Positions 33,398 to 40,535 of a stretch of 46,869 nucleotides of DNA are shown piece after piece. A program made the translations under genes and the position numbers. Under the pieces are notes generated by a model. It was not told where the DNA came from. It was given only the letters and a program-made list of their open reading frames with translations, and ran no database searches. This DNA is from Deltaproteobacteria bacterium (GTDB taxonomy: Bacteria > Desulfobacterota > Desulfomonilia > UBA1062). The stretch's first letter is position 1; each line of letters starts with the position of its first letter. The stretch spans positions 1 through 46,869 of the forward strand of contig JAHDOV010000033.1 of NCBI GenBank assembly GCA_018434685.1, given 5' to 3'.

Positions 33398-33955
33398 TCA
33401 CGATCTGACTTCCGGATTGGGAGCGCCTGCAAGAGAGAACTCGTTCGAGGCGCTCAAGGCGATTGCGTTGACGCCATCGCAGATCTTGGACACCAAGATC
33501 AACCCGATGAAGTAGTTGACGATGACAAGCACGAGACCCAGGACCGGCAACCAGCCGGTGAGGCACAGTATTGTGTATGTCAGGAACAATCCTTCCGGAA
33601 GCTGCTGCGTGTTGATGCCATGGCGCTCGATATACCTGTTGAAATCCTTCGCGTACCCCCAGACCGCCTGGAACATCCAGTAGATATTGAAGAAAGGAAT
33701 GAACAGGAACCCTATTGCCTTACCGGGCGTGGTTCGCGCATTCCCGTCCTGGATAGCTGCCCACATTTTGTACCAGAGCACCGCCATGACAATGCCGCCA
33801 AAGAGCATGGGGAGCCACGAAAGACCGATCAACCCCATGCCGGCTTCCGGGTCGCCGCCCCGTACCTTGATGCTCCCCAATACTATCAGGATGTCAGAAA
33901 TTCCCAATGCGACCGCCACAGACCCCAGAAAAAACCCTTTAGAAATCCTGTGCAC
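33398..33955 (-). CDS. Multi-helix membrane protein, unknown function
   Basis: 185 residues with four hydrophobic segments (near residues 8-27, 45-65, 85-105 and 140-175). The middle loop YKMWAAIQDGNARTTPGKAI then GFLFIPFFNIYWMFQAVWGY matches a widespread family of uncharacterised membrane proteins in which PGKA-x-GF-x-FIPFFN-x-YW is conserved. I choose GTG 33955, preceded by GAGGAGAGGAG; the longer frame starts at GTG 33997 without a ribosome site. The C-terminus faces the cytoplasm by the positive-inside rule. Function unknown. Confidence 0.75.
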   Translation of the reverse strand: MHRISKGFFLGSVAVALGISDILIVLGSIKVRGGDPEAGMGLIGLSWLPMLFGGIVMAVLWYKMWAAIQDGNARTTPGKAIGFLFIPFFNIYWMFQAVWGYAKDFNRYIERHGINTQQLPEGLFLTYTILCLTGWLPVLGLVLVIVNYFIGLILVSKICDGVNAIALSASNEFSLAGAPNPEVRS

Positions 33956-34068
33956 ATCACTTCTCCTCTCCTCTTGATTTTTACATAACAGTGGCACTGT
34001 GCGTTTGGCGGCTTACCGACAAACAGCGACGCGAGGTGTTCCCTGGTGTGTCCCTGGTGAAATGGATG

Positions 34069-34767
34069 TCAGCCGCCCAGGACCACTGCGTCCGGAATTT
34101 CGTAGCGTTCGTTGCCGATGCGGATGAAGTTGAGATCGCCCTCGCGCGTGGTGCTGAACTTTCCTGGATCTGCCTCGCTGGTGTCGGCGCCGACAGGCTT
34201 GCCCATACGGAAGTAGATCGCACGGGTGCGGCCATCGGGCTTCTTGATGACGACCGTGGCGTAGCCGCCTCCGGCACGGGCGACGCCGAATTCGCATTGC
34301 ATCATCGGCTGGCCGACGGATTGCGCACAGCGGATATATCCGGTTGCATCAAACCTGCCCTGGCCTGCGCGCAGAGCCGAATCGTCGGGGCCCGTTGCCA
34401 CACTCCCGTCGGGCGATATCGCGGGCTTCACAAACTCAGCGGCCACATAGCCGCGCGGGCCGCCGCCCAACTGCTGGACATCGCACCAGACCCGGCCCTC
34501 GGCTTTTAGGCATCCCAGGTTGTCGAGAATAGTGCCGGGCGCATAGCTGGCGACGATTCTTGCCGTGGTGGACGGCTGTTCCCGGAGATTCAGCGAGTGG
34601 GAGACTCCGGTGACTTCCCAGTTGCGCGGCCCGCCATCCTCTGGGGCGGCGAGCACGCCTGCAGCGAAGGACTCATGACCGGGCTTTTCGGCACCGGTCT
34701 GGGCCGCCGCCGCCACGGCGCACAGCAGCACGAGAGCTGTCGTCAGAGACAATCTGATAGTGTTCAT
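34069..34767 (-). CDS. Exported SH3-like domain protein
   Basis: 232 residues. Signal peptide MNTIRLSLTTALVLLCAVAA ending AAQT. A bacterial SH3 domain follows: SHSLNLREQPSTTARIVASY, GTILDNLGC and VWCDVQQLGGGPRGYVAAEF (about residues 56-113). The C-terminal domain (CEFGVARAGGGYATVVIKKP, YFRMGKPVGAD) looks like a module seen in alphaproteobacterial exported proteins. Its base composition seems more GC-rich than its neighbours, which suggests transfer. It may bind peptidoglycan or a cell-wall partner. Single gene. Confidence 0.82.
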   Translation of the reverse strand: MNTIRLSLTTALVLLCAVAAAAQTGAEKPGHESFAAGVLAAPEDGGPRNWEVTGVSHSLNLREQPSTTARIVASYAPGTILDNLGCLKAEGRVWCDVQQLGGGPRGYVAAEFVKPAISPDGSVATGPDDSALRAGQGRFDATGYIRCAQSVGQPMMQCEFGVARAGGGYATVVIKKPDGRTRAIYFRMGKPVGADTSEADPGKFSTTREGDLNFIRIGNERYEIPDAVVLGG

Positions 34768-34848
34768 TCATACTCCTTTTCTTTTACAACCGGACCGTGC
34801 TAGAAAAGATATGGTTCAATGCATGCGTGAAACGAGTGGGAATGTACG

Positions 34849-35091
34849 ATGAATCCCTGTGAAGAATGTTCTCTTGAAGACAAGACGTATGAGTGCTGTG
34901 GAAGATTTCCGGATACCGGTGAGGTTGCATTTCTGAAGATCGATGATACAAGGGGAGTGTATGCCTGCCCGTACCTCGACATAAACGGCCTCTGCACCAT
35001 CTATGAAAAACGCCCTCTGGGATGCAGGGATCATGAATGCTCTCGATTCATCCCGTATAAGAAGATCGGCCGTCTGGGCGAAGAGGAATGA
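34849..35091 (+). CDS. YkgJ-type cysteine-cluster protein
   Basis: 80 residues with the metal-chelating Cys pattern of the YkgJ/Fe-Zn chelating family: CEEC 4-7, ECC 15-17, CPYL 40-43, CTIYEKRPLGCRDHEC (about 49-64). The family consensus is C-x2-C-...-CC-...-CP-x-L-...-C-x-I-Y-x-x-R-P-x-x-C-R, and this fits it well with a short length. Cytoplasmic; the role is unclear (a metal-binding or modified-Cys partner has been proposed for the family). It is the only plus-strand gene next to the minus-strand cassette array. Confidence 0.87.
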   Translation: MNPCEECSLEDKTYECCGRFPDTGEVAFLKIDDTRGVYACPYLDINGLCTIYEKRPLGCRDHECSRFIPYKKIGRLGEEE

Positions 35092-35101
35092 GGGGACGTT
35101 A

Positions 35102-35121
35102 CTATTCTCTCCGGAGAATAG
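35102..35121 (+). terminator. Hairpin just after the YkgJ-type gene
   Basis: CTATTCTC (35102-35109) and GAGAATAG (35114-35121) form an 8-bp stem with a TCCG tetraloop, 10 bp after the stop. It is preceded by GGGGACGTT, also seen at the 29082 hairpin. No T-run. Confidence 0.4.
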
Positions 35122-35222
35122 GGGTCGAATGAATCAAGAGAGAAGTTGATTGCTTTGACCTGTTCTTTCGTAATGATAGAAGGCAAGAGTCAACGGCAGA
35201 CCACACTTTCCCTTGTTGTTGA

Positions 35223-35280
35223 TCCCAACAACAGGTATCACCTGCGCGTTAGAGCGTCCGTGTGAATGCCTTTGTTGGGT
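35223..35280 (-). repeat. attC site after the DUF4019 gene
   Basis: 58 bp. Minus strand begins ACCCAAC (35280-35274, perfect RYYYAAC) and ends GTTGGGA (35229-35223). Inner arms AGGCATTCAC and GTGATACCT pair with one mismatch, as attC L boxes do. It starts 2 bp after the DUF4019 stop. Confidence 0.7.
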
Positions 35281-35282
35281 CT

Positions 35283-35705
35283 TCATCTGATGTAGTAGCC
35301 AGCCACTCTCCAAATCCCATCTTTGTCCATCTTTGGAGTAACTGTCTCAATCCCTGATCTTTTATACTCAAACGAGGAGTTAAATTGAATCACTACATAC
35401 TCCCCATCTGGGGCTCCTGGTAGAGATGTTGTGTATGAGGCACTCTTCACTTTTCTTGAAACCAATTTGCCAAGAGGCTTCCGTGCTGACTGAACCGCTT
35501 GTTCCCACTGGTCCTGTTTGATAGCTTGCTTGAGATATTCAGACGATTCCTTCCAGCTTTCAATATAGTTTCCTTCATCAACAATGTTGAGCCATCTTTG
35601 AGCTGAGGCAATCGCAGCATTTTCCCTGTCAGGGTCATCAGCCATGACAGCAGTTGTACCAAGGATAAGCCCAATGGCTGCAAAAGACACTATTAGTCTG
35701 AACAT
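35283..35705 (-). CDS. DUF4019 domain protein, exported
   Basis: 140 residues. A signal peptide (MFRLIVSFAAIGLILGTTAV ending MADD) precedes the DUF4019 domain, recognised by AQRWLNIVDEGNYIESWKES (about 35-54), QWEQAVQSARKPLGKL (about 67-82) and QFNSSFEYKRSGIETVTPKM, closing with GIWRVAGYYIR. The domain is NTF2-like and of unknown function. Its stop lies next to an attC site, so I read it as a cassette gene; the family is common in such arrays. The upstream attC (35727-35783) also borders it. Confidence 0.85.
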   Translation of the reverse strand: MFRLIVSFAAIGLILGTTAVMADDPDRENAAIASAQRWLNIVDEGNYIESWKESSEYLKQAIKQDQWEQAVQSARKPLGKLVSRKVKSASYTTSLPGAPDGEYVVIQFNSSFEYKRSGIETVTPKMDKDGIWRVAGYYIR

Positions 35706-35726
35706 TTTCTTAGCTCCTTCCTTCTG

Positions 35727-35783
35727 ACCGAACGTGCAGATCAGCCGCAGCTGAAAACCGTCTGCTGGATTAGCATGTTATAC
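35727..35783 (-). repeat. attC site between cupin and DUF4019 genes
   Basis: 57 bp. Minus strand begins GTATAAC (35783-35777), one base after the cupin stop codon, and ends GTTCGGT. It aligns well with the site at 42594-42655, sharing TAATCCAGC, GGTTTTCA and CTGATCTGCAC-like blocks. Confidence 0.65.
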
Positions 35784-35784
35784 A

Positions 35785-36102
35785 CTAGAGATAGTCCTTT
35801 CTTGGTGGACTGAAAAAGTCCAATACCTCACCGGGCTCTATGATTTCAATGCTATGCTCAACGTCGCGAGGAATAGAGTATGAATCACCCGGACCAATTT
35901 CGCGCCCGACATTATCGATGACAATCCTATACTTCCCGGAGATCACATAGCCGCTCTGCTCATTCGGATGCTTATGGAGTGGTGGATTGTCCTCTTTCTT
36001 GTAAAGCATTTTAGTTACCATTGATTCAGGGCCATGCGAGAGCAAAACAAAATCAACACCCAGGAAACTTCTCCTCTGTGCCTCCTCCGATTTAACTATC
36101 AT
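35785..36102 (-). CDS. Cupin domain protein (cassette gene)
   Basis: A 105-residue single-domain cupin. Motif 1 is HKHPNEQSGYVISGKY (about 41-56) with two His and a Glu, and motif 2 is GPGDSYSIPRDVEHS (about 69-83) with the third His. It closely resembles the cupin at 9696-10037 (both end FSPP/V-RxDYL), so they are paralogues or one family acquired twice. It would bind a metal and possibly a small ligand. The DUF2007 gene lies 30 bp upstream without an attC in between, so the two may share one cassette. Confidence 0.87.
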   Translation of the reverse strand: MIVKSEEAQRRSFLGVDFVLLSHGPESMVTKMLYKKEDNPPLHKHPNEQSGYVISGKYRIVIDNVGREIGPGDSYSIPRDVEHSIEIIEPGEVLDFFSPPRKDYL

Positions 36103-36132
36103 GTCGACTCCTCGTTTATTGTGTTTTATCAG

Positions 36133-36453
36133 CTAGTTAACCAAATGATCCGTGCCGCACTTCCAGCAGGTGGTGAATTGAGGTTCGTGCATTTCGCCAC
36201 ACTTCGGGCATTTCCACGAACAGCCACCACTATCAGGAGGATGTACCCCGTTGGCATAGCGCGATGTAATTAATGCAGCCTGCTCAAACTGGGTATCATC
36301 AAGAATCCAGATTGCAGGATGACCATCTGGAGTAGCTTGTCCTTTTAAAAGAAATTCATTGCGAACTTCACACGAGATACCTTCAGCCTCGAGAAGAGTC
36401 TTCACAAGATATGCATCGCCAAGATTATAGGAAGTAAATACCTGCTTCATCAT
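36133..36453 (-). CDS. DUF2007 signal-transducing-type protein with zinc ribbon
   Basis: 106 residues. The N-terminal DUF2007 domain (QVFTSYNLGDAYLVKTLLEA, then GISCEVRNEF, residues 4-34) has the ferredoxin-like fold found in PII-like and signal-transduction contexts; the rest of it reads IWILDDTQFEQAALI. The C-terminus adds a zinc ribbon, CPKCGEMHEPQFTTCWKCG (about residues 81-99). Cytoplasmic; function unknown. Upstream lies attC 36466-36527, downstream the cupin gene. Confidence 0.85.
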   Translation of the reverse strand: MMKQVFTSYNLGDAYLVKTLLEAEGISCEVRNEFLLKGQATPDGHPAIWILDDTQFEQAALITSRYANGVHPPDSGGCSWKCPKCGEMHEPQFTTCWKCGTDHLVN

Positions 36454-36465
36454 TCAGTACCAGCC

Positions 36466-36527
36466 ACCCAACGTTTGTGCATCAGCAGGGGGGCTCCGTC
36501 GCGTTCGCCTGGAGCCGTTTGTTCTGT
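36466..36527 (-). repeat. attC site after rsgA
   Basis: 62 bp. The minus strand ends GTTGGGT (36472-36466), a perfect GTTRRRY, and begins with a weak ACAGAAC. Inner arms GGCTCC and GGAGCC pair, and TGATGCACAAACGTT is shared with the site at 43227. The rsgA stop is 5 bp away. Confidence 0.65.
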
Positions 36528-36532
36528 TCCGG

Positions 36533-37591
36533 TCATTTTTTCATAGTCTTCTTTGCTGTCTTAATGAAGCGTCCGAAGGCCTTGTCCTTTTTCCGTTTGT
36601 CCAGGTACGACATCTCATAGTGCTCTGACTCCTTCTTGAGTTTGATATAGCTGGAATAACGATCTTCGGACAATTCACCATTTTCAACCGCGGCACGTAC
36701 AGCACAGCCGGGCTCATGTTCATGGCTGCAATTCGGATATCGACAAGTTCCGGAAAGCACGGCAAATTCTTCGAAACTCATGGTAACCCCGTCGCCGGCA
36801 CCTATGATACCCAGTTCTCTCATGCCAGGCGTGTCAATCAACATCTCGCCCTGGCCGAGAACGATGAGCTGCCGGCGTGACGTTGTATGAGTGCCTTCTC
36901 CAGTGCCACTGACGGCCTTTGTATCAAAGGCTTCCTGACCTATGAGACGGTTGATGAGCGTGGTCTTCCCGACACCCGATGAACCAAGCAGACAGTACGT
37001 CCTTCCCGGGGAAAGCGTCTGTCTGAACTCGTTGAAACCGATACCGGTGATATTGCTGAGGGCGAGAACTTTTGCTTTGGTGACAGAGGTGATGATCGTA
37101 AGCTTCTGATCCAGTTCATCCTGGGTGATCAAGTCCGTCTTTGTGAGGATGACAATCGGTTCAACATGTCCGTCCGCTGCCATTACCAGGTAGCGATCCA
37201 ACCGGTGTGGGTTAAAGTCAAAATGGCATGATTGAACAATAAAAGCGGTATCTATGTTGGCTGCAATCATCTGGTAATCGACGTTTTCACCCGCGGTTTT
37301 GCGCCGCAAGAACGTCTTCCGCGGAAACACCCGGTGGATGATGGCTTCGGAGTCATTGTTGTAATACTGTGCCGTAACCCAATCTCCGACACACGGCAGG
37401 TCGATGGAATTTTCAATCTGATAAGAAAGCTTCCCTGACAGCTCGGCCGGGACTTCTCTCGATTCATTCTTCAGGAGGTATGAACCGCGGTCAACTGCGG
37501 ATATGCGAGCAAAGCCGCAGCCCTCTTGATGGTAGTCACCGGCATGCGCTTCAAACCATTGATCGAAACCCAGATCACTCAATTTCATCAT
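36533..37591 (-). CDS. rsgA: Ribosome small subunit-dependent GTPase A
   Basis: A 352-residue circularly permuted GTPase that tests late 30S subunit maturation. An N-terminal OB-fold (about 35-100) precedes the G domain, in permuted order G4 TKTDL 150-154, G1 GSSGVGKT 203-210, G3 DTPG 253-256. The C-terminal zinc finger holds C283, C288, H290 and C296. Length is normal. The gene sits between two attC sites (36466 and 37600) with its start 8 bp from the upstream one, so it appears to be a cassette gene; the host presumably has another chromosomal rsgA. This would make it an extra or variant copy. Confidence 0.93.
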   Translation of the reverse strand: MMKLSDLGFDQWFEAHAGDYHQEGCGFARISAVDRGSYLLKNESREVPAELSGKLSYQIENSIDLPCVGDWVTAQYYNNDSEAIIHRVFPRKTFLRRKTAGENVDYQMIAANIDTAFIVQSCHFDFNPHRLDRYLVMAADGHVEPIVILTKTDLITQDELDQKLTIITSVTKAKVLALSNITGIGFNEFRQTLSPGRTYCLLGSSGVGKTTLINRLIGQEAFDTKAVSGTGEGTHTTSRRQLIVLGQGEMLIDTPGMRELGIIGAGDGVTMSFEEFAVLSGTCRYPNCSHEHEPGCAVRAAVENGELSEDRYSSYIKLKKESEHYEMSYLDKRKKDKAFGRFIKTAKKTMKK

Positions 37592-37599
37592 ATCTTGTC

Positions 37600-37672
37600 A
37601 CCTAACAGCTGGCATCACCTGCCACCATGAAGCGCAGCACAATGGCGGTCAGAGTGAATGCTCATGTTCGCC
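37600..37672 (-). repeat. attC site between toxin gene and rsgA
   Basis: 73 bp. The minus strand ends GTTAGGT (37606-37600, perfect GTTRRRY) and begins GGCGAAC (37672-37666). Inner arms GCATTCAC and GGTGATGCC pair. The toxin stop is 5 bp away. Confidence 0.62.
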
Positions 37673-37677
37673 GGAGG

Positions 37678-37968
37678 CTATTTCACTGGTTCATCAGGTA
37701 GCTGCGCACCATGCCAAACAGCTACAATCCAAACCACATCATCCTTTACTCGATAGAAAAAACGATATGGCGGCACAATTACTTCACGAAAGGGAAGATC
37801 GGGGAACTCGGGAAGAAATCTTCCTGAATCGGGAAAATCCTTTAAGCGTGATAAGCTCATTTCCGCCTTCTGTCGAAAATCAACTGCTGCTGATTGATTG
37901 TCTCGATGAATATACACTAATGCTTCGAGAAATTGAAGGCGCGCTGTTGGCGTAAAAAGGATTCTCAA
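37678..37968 (-). CDS. RelE/ParE family toxin
   Basis: A 96-residue toxin of a type II system. The fold features are visible: TPTARLQFLEALVYI helix near residues 7-21, SRLKDFPDSGRFLPEFPD loop, and the C-terminal strands REVIVPPYRFFYRVKDDVVW then IVAVWHGAQ. The Arg/Tyr and His positions match ribosome-dependent RelE or gyrase-targeting ParE relatives; which target is not clear. It overlaps the antitoxin gene by 4 bp. Toxin-antitoxin pairs commonly stabilise integron arrays. Confidence 0.88.
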   Translation of the reverse strand: MRILFTPTARLQFLEALVYIHRDNQSAAVDFRQKAEMSLSRLKDFPDSGRFLPEFPDLPFREVIVPPYRFFYRVKDDVVWIVAVWHGAQLPDEPVK

Positions 37969-38246
37969 GACTTGGAACCATCCAAAATCTTGTCAGCTTC
38001 CTTCATGACGTCATCAAGATCATAGCCGCTTCCTGCTCCTATTTCCATTTCACCTCGTGCTAATAACCGTAATATTTCAATTTCATGCTGGGCGTGTTCA
38101 TAATCTTTCATACTAACCATTACCGCAGATGCTCTTCCTCTCTGTGTTATGAATACTGGTTCATGTGATGATGCTACCTTTTTTATAATCTCACTTGCAT
38201 TCTGTCTAAGATCTGAGATCGGTATGATCGTTGGCGCTTTAGCCAT
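37965..38246 (-). CDS. Phd/YefM family antitoxin
   Basis: 93 residues. The N-terminal DNA-binding part reads IIPISDLRQNASEIIKKVAS (about 7-26) and EPVFITQRGRASAVMVSMKD (about 29-48), the family signature; the acidic C-terminal tail (DLDDVMKEADKILDG) should cover the toxin active site. It would repress its own operon. AGGAGG lies just before the ATG at 38246. Translational overlap (4 bp) with the toxin gene couples the two. Confidence 0.9.
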   Translation of the reverse strand: MAKAPTIIPISDLRQNASEIIKKVASSHEPVFITQRGRASAVMVSMKDYEHAQHEIEILRLLARGEMEIGAGSGYDLDDVMKEADKILDGSKS

Positions 38247-38343
38247 TGATAGTACCTCCTATAGTACAATTAATAATACTACCAATATGCTTTTTGACAA
38301 GATTAAATAGAGACGAGCCACAGCGTCCGGCTTTTATTTCAGA

Positions 38344-38790
38344 TTACTCTTCGCCGAGAGATTCAAGGTCTGCTAGATCTTTTTTACGACCAATGGCCCG
38401 TTTATTGTCAATATATTGTTTCCGACCCAGAAAATACACAGGGAGATCTGCATACATACCTTTTTCTTTCCCATTATCTGCTTCTTCCCATGAGACTCCG
38501 GTTATTGAGGTAATGATGTCAATTCGAATGGGCGGAACTCCAAGCTGTACAACAGAGTCAGGATTTTGAAAGTCATCAATTGTCAGATTTAGTGAGCCGA
38601 AACCGAAATCTGTTAAGGCTGACAAGATTTTCTGTGCGTTTTCGGGTGTAGAATGAACAAAGATATCAATATCACCGGTAAATCTTGGGACTCCGTGATA
38701 TGCAAGGGCATAGGACCCTACAATCATGTATTCGACTTTATGCTCGTTGAATAACTCGAGCAACTCTTTGAAGTCGTTCTGTACTTCCAT
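38344..38790 (-). CDS. Nucleotidyltransferase-fold protein (MNT-like)
   Basis: 148 residues. The catalytic motif GSYALAYHGVPRFTGDIDIF (about 25-44) shows GS...D-x-D of the pol-beta superfamily, and RIDIITSITG near residue 92 supplies the third carboxylate. This is the DUF6036/nucleotidyltransferase group frequently annotated in toxin-antitoxin-like pairs. It overlaps the upstream small gene (38738-38920) by about 53 bp. The start at 38790 is chosen at the MEVQND residue; the longer frame to 38832 would overlap more. It might modify a tRNA or protein partner. Confidence 0.83.
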   Translation of the reverse strand: MEVQNDFKELLELFNEHKVEYMIVGSYALAYHGVPRFTGDIDIFVHSTPENAQKILSALTDFGFGSLNLTIDDFQNPDSVVQLGVPPIRIDIITSITGVSWEEADNGKEKGMYADLPVYFLGRKQYIDNKRAIGRKKDLADLESLGEE

Positions 38791-38920
38791 AGTATTGCTT
38801 TCGCAGATAATCGACGGTTGCAACGCGTTCATCCGCAGGACGGCTCAACCAGTACGCTAGATCATTTTTCGCAGATTGAAGGTCATGAAGAATGCCTTTG
38901 CGAATAACTTTTTTCATCAT
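38738..38920 (-). CDS. Small partner protein of the nucleotidyltransferase
   Basis: 60 residues, all helical and basic. The stretch LHDLQSAKNDLAYWLSRPAD then VDYLRKQYYGSTERLQRVAR is a recurrent small protein encoded directly upstream of such nucleotidyltransferases; the pairing itself is the evidence. It may be an antitoxin or substrate-binding partner. Overlap with the next gene suggests translational coupling. An attC site lies 45 bp upstream of its start. Confidence 0.78.
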   Translation of the reverse strand: MMKKVIRKGILHDLQSAKNDLAYWLSRPADERVATVDYLRKQYYGSTERLQRVARVIQRA

Positions 38921-38965
38921 TTATAATAATTATCATAAATTCATGTATATTGATATAGTTCTTTC

Positions 38966-39036
38966 GCCGAACGCTACGGCTCACTGGCGGGAAGGGCTTC
39001 AGTTCCTTGCAGGCCATGTGGAGCCGCTGGCTAGCC
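38966..39036 (-). repeat. attC site after the VOC gene
   Basis: 71 bp. Minus strand begins GGCTAGC and ends GTTCGGC (38972-38966). Inner arms GTGGAGCCG (39019-39027 region) and CGGCTCAC pair well. The VOC stop is 5 bp away. Boxes are slightly off consensus. Confidence 0.5.
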
Positions 39037-39041
39037 GGATC

Positions 39042-39440
39042 TTATTTCCAGAAATCCGATGCGATTTCAATTAAATTCCCATCCGGATCGGCAATCATAG
39101 CAGATCTCATTTTCCACGGTTCATTTCGTGGACCGTATACCGGGTTACCCCCATTTTGAATGATCCGATCGTATTCTTTGTCAACATTTTGAGGAGCACC
39201 GACATTTATTGCCAATTCGAATGTCCCATTTAATTTTTTTGTGAATTCTGGTGTCTGACCTAAAATTTGTGGCAACATTCTACTTTCATACATTGCGAAT
39301 CGTATTCCCTCATGGCTGAATTCGGCATAAGGGCCTTCACCATTCCATTCAATTTGAATCCCGATTACATCTTTATAAAAATTAACCATCATAGACAAAT
39401 CGGAAACGAATAAACCGATCATATCGAAACGTCTTTTCAT
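39042..39440 (-). CDS. VOC family (glyoxalase/bleomycin-resistance-like) protein
   Basis: 132 residues with two beta-alpha-beta-beta-beta modules. Visible: RFDMIGLFVSDLSMMVNFYK then DVIGIQIEW at the start, and the second module GPRNEPWKMRSAMIADPDGN followed by LIEIASDF, the metal-site pattern of VOC proteins. Enzyme versus drug-binding protein cannot be decided. It is bounded by an attC site on its downstream side and a degenerate one upstream (39480-39527). Confidence 0.88.
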   Translation of the reverse strand: MKRRFDMIGLFVSDLSMMVNFYKDVIGIQIEWNGEGPYAEFSHEGIRFAMYESRMLPQILGQTPEFTKKLNGTFELAINVGAPQNVDKEYDRIIQNGGNPVYGPRNEPWKMRSAMIADPDGNLIEIASDFWK

Positions 39441-39479
39441 AAAGCTTCTCCCCCCTATTTCCTCCTTCTTTCCCCTTTT

Positions 39480-39527
39480 CGACTCTGCGGCGGCGGGCAG
39501 CCCGTACGTAGCAGACGCTGGCTGGCC
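39480..39527 (-). repeat. Degenerate attC-like palindrome after the ZIP transporter
   Basis: Plus-strand CTGCGGCGG...GTAGCAGACGCTGGC forms a small imperfect stem (TCTGC/GCAGA) with GCTGGCC at 39521-39527, similar to the right box of the site at 38966. The other box is not recognisable. Confidence 0.3.
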
Positions 39528-39538
39528 AAGATTTGCTT

Positions 39539-40435
39539 CTACTTCATCAGCAACAAGCTGAGGGCCATCACCAGCATGCCTGCAACAAGTCCAAGGAGAC
39601 TGTCGTGCCCTTTGCCGTAGGCGCGGCTCGTGGGCAGTAACTCATCGAGACTGATATACACCATGATGCCTGCTACTCCACCGAAAAGGAGTCCCATGAC
39701 TTCCGGAGGAATCATACCGCCGTTGCTGCCGAAAAAGAACCGGATTGCGGCATAGCCGATGATGGCTCCGACGGGTTCGGACAGGCCGCTGAGAACGGAG
39801 TAGAAAAACGCCTTTTTCCGGCTGCCGGTGGCGTAGAAGATGGGGACGGAAACGCTGATTCCTTCAGGTATGTTGTGCAGGGCGATGGCGATGGCGATGG
39901 CCACCCCGAGGCTCGGATCCTGGAGCGCGGCGAGAAAGGTAGCCAATCCTTCCGGGAAGTTGTGAATTCCTACGGCTAATGCGGTGAACAGCCCCATGCG
40001 CATAAGTTTGTGACTCGCGCGGTGATCGTGTGTGTCTGCAGATTCGGCCCCCGGCGTTGATAAGGCCTGGGAGTCCGGCACCTGAGCCGAAGGATCGTGC
40101 AAGGGCCGCTTTTCTGCTTCCGAGTGGATCTCGTGTGGATTCTCCGCTGCCGGTATCAGGTTGTCAATAAGCCCGATCAGCAGCATTCCGCCAAAGAAGG
40201 AAGCCGAGTTGATCCAGTGTGCTCCGGTTTCTCCGAAGCGCTCCACCAGCGAATCGAAACCCTTGGGAAAGATTTCCACGAAAGACACATAGAGCATAAC
40301 CCCGGCCGAGAATCCTGTTGCAACCGATAGGAAGCGATAGTCCGTTCTCTTCGCCGTGAACGCGATGACGCTTCCAATCGCAGTCGCCATTCCGGCGAAC
40401 AGCGTCAATCCAAAGGCAATCCATACGTCCCTCAT
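39539..40435 (-). CDS. zupT: ZIP family zinc/divalent metal transporter (ZupT-like)
   Basis: A 298-residue inner-membrane protein with eight helices. The metal-site motifs of helices IV and V are [10 protein letters not shown] (about 159-168) and [10 protein letters not shown] (about 188-197), matching bacterial ZupT. Between helices III and IV is a long loop rich in His/Asp ([13 protein letters not shown], about 132-144). It imports Zn(II) and related divalent ions. It seems to be a cassette gene, as attC 40453-40535 immediately precedes it; a transporter this size is unusual cargo. Confidence 0.9.
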   Translation of the reverse strand: MRDVWIAFGLTLFAGMATAIGSVIAFTAKRTDYRFLSVATGFSAGVMLYVSFVEIFPKGFDSLVERFGETGAHWINSASFFGGMLLIGLIDNLIPAAENPHEIHSEAEKRPLHDPSAQVPDSQALSTPGAESADTHDHRASHKLMRMGLFTALAVGIHNFPEGLATFLAALQDPSLGVAIAIAIALHNIPEGISVSVPIFYATGSRKKAFFYSVLSGLSEPVGAIIGYAAIRFFFGSNGGMIPPEVMGLLFGGVAGIMVYISLDELLPTSRAYGKGHDSLLGLVAGMLVMALSLLLMK

Positions 40436-40452
40436 GCAGGGTCTCTCCTATG

Positions 40453-40535
40453 AGCCAACGCTTCGGTGACAGCGGCTGAAGATCAGGGCTGCATAGCAGC
40501 GATGCGAGCCAGTCCGCTGCACACCGTGGTTAGGC
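40453..40535 (-). repeat. attC site with the racemase stop codon inside
   Basis: 83 bp. Minus strand begins GCCTAAC (40535-40529, perfect RYYYAAC), which contains the TAA stop of the racemase, and ends GTTGGCT (40459-40453). Inner arms AGCGG/CCGCT pair. It is the longest site of the set. Confidence 0.72.

Noticed and set aside
38247-38343. attC between the antitoxin and nucleotidyltransferase genes
   Set aside because: A GAGCCACAGCGTCC-like half-arm exists, but no core boxes.
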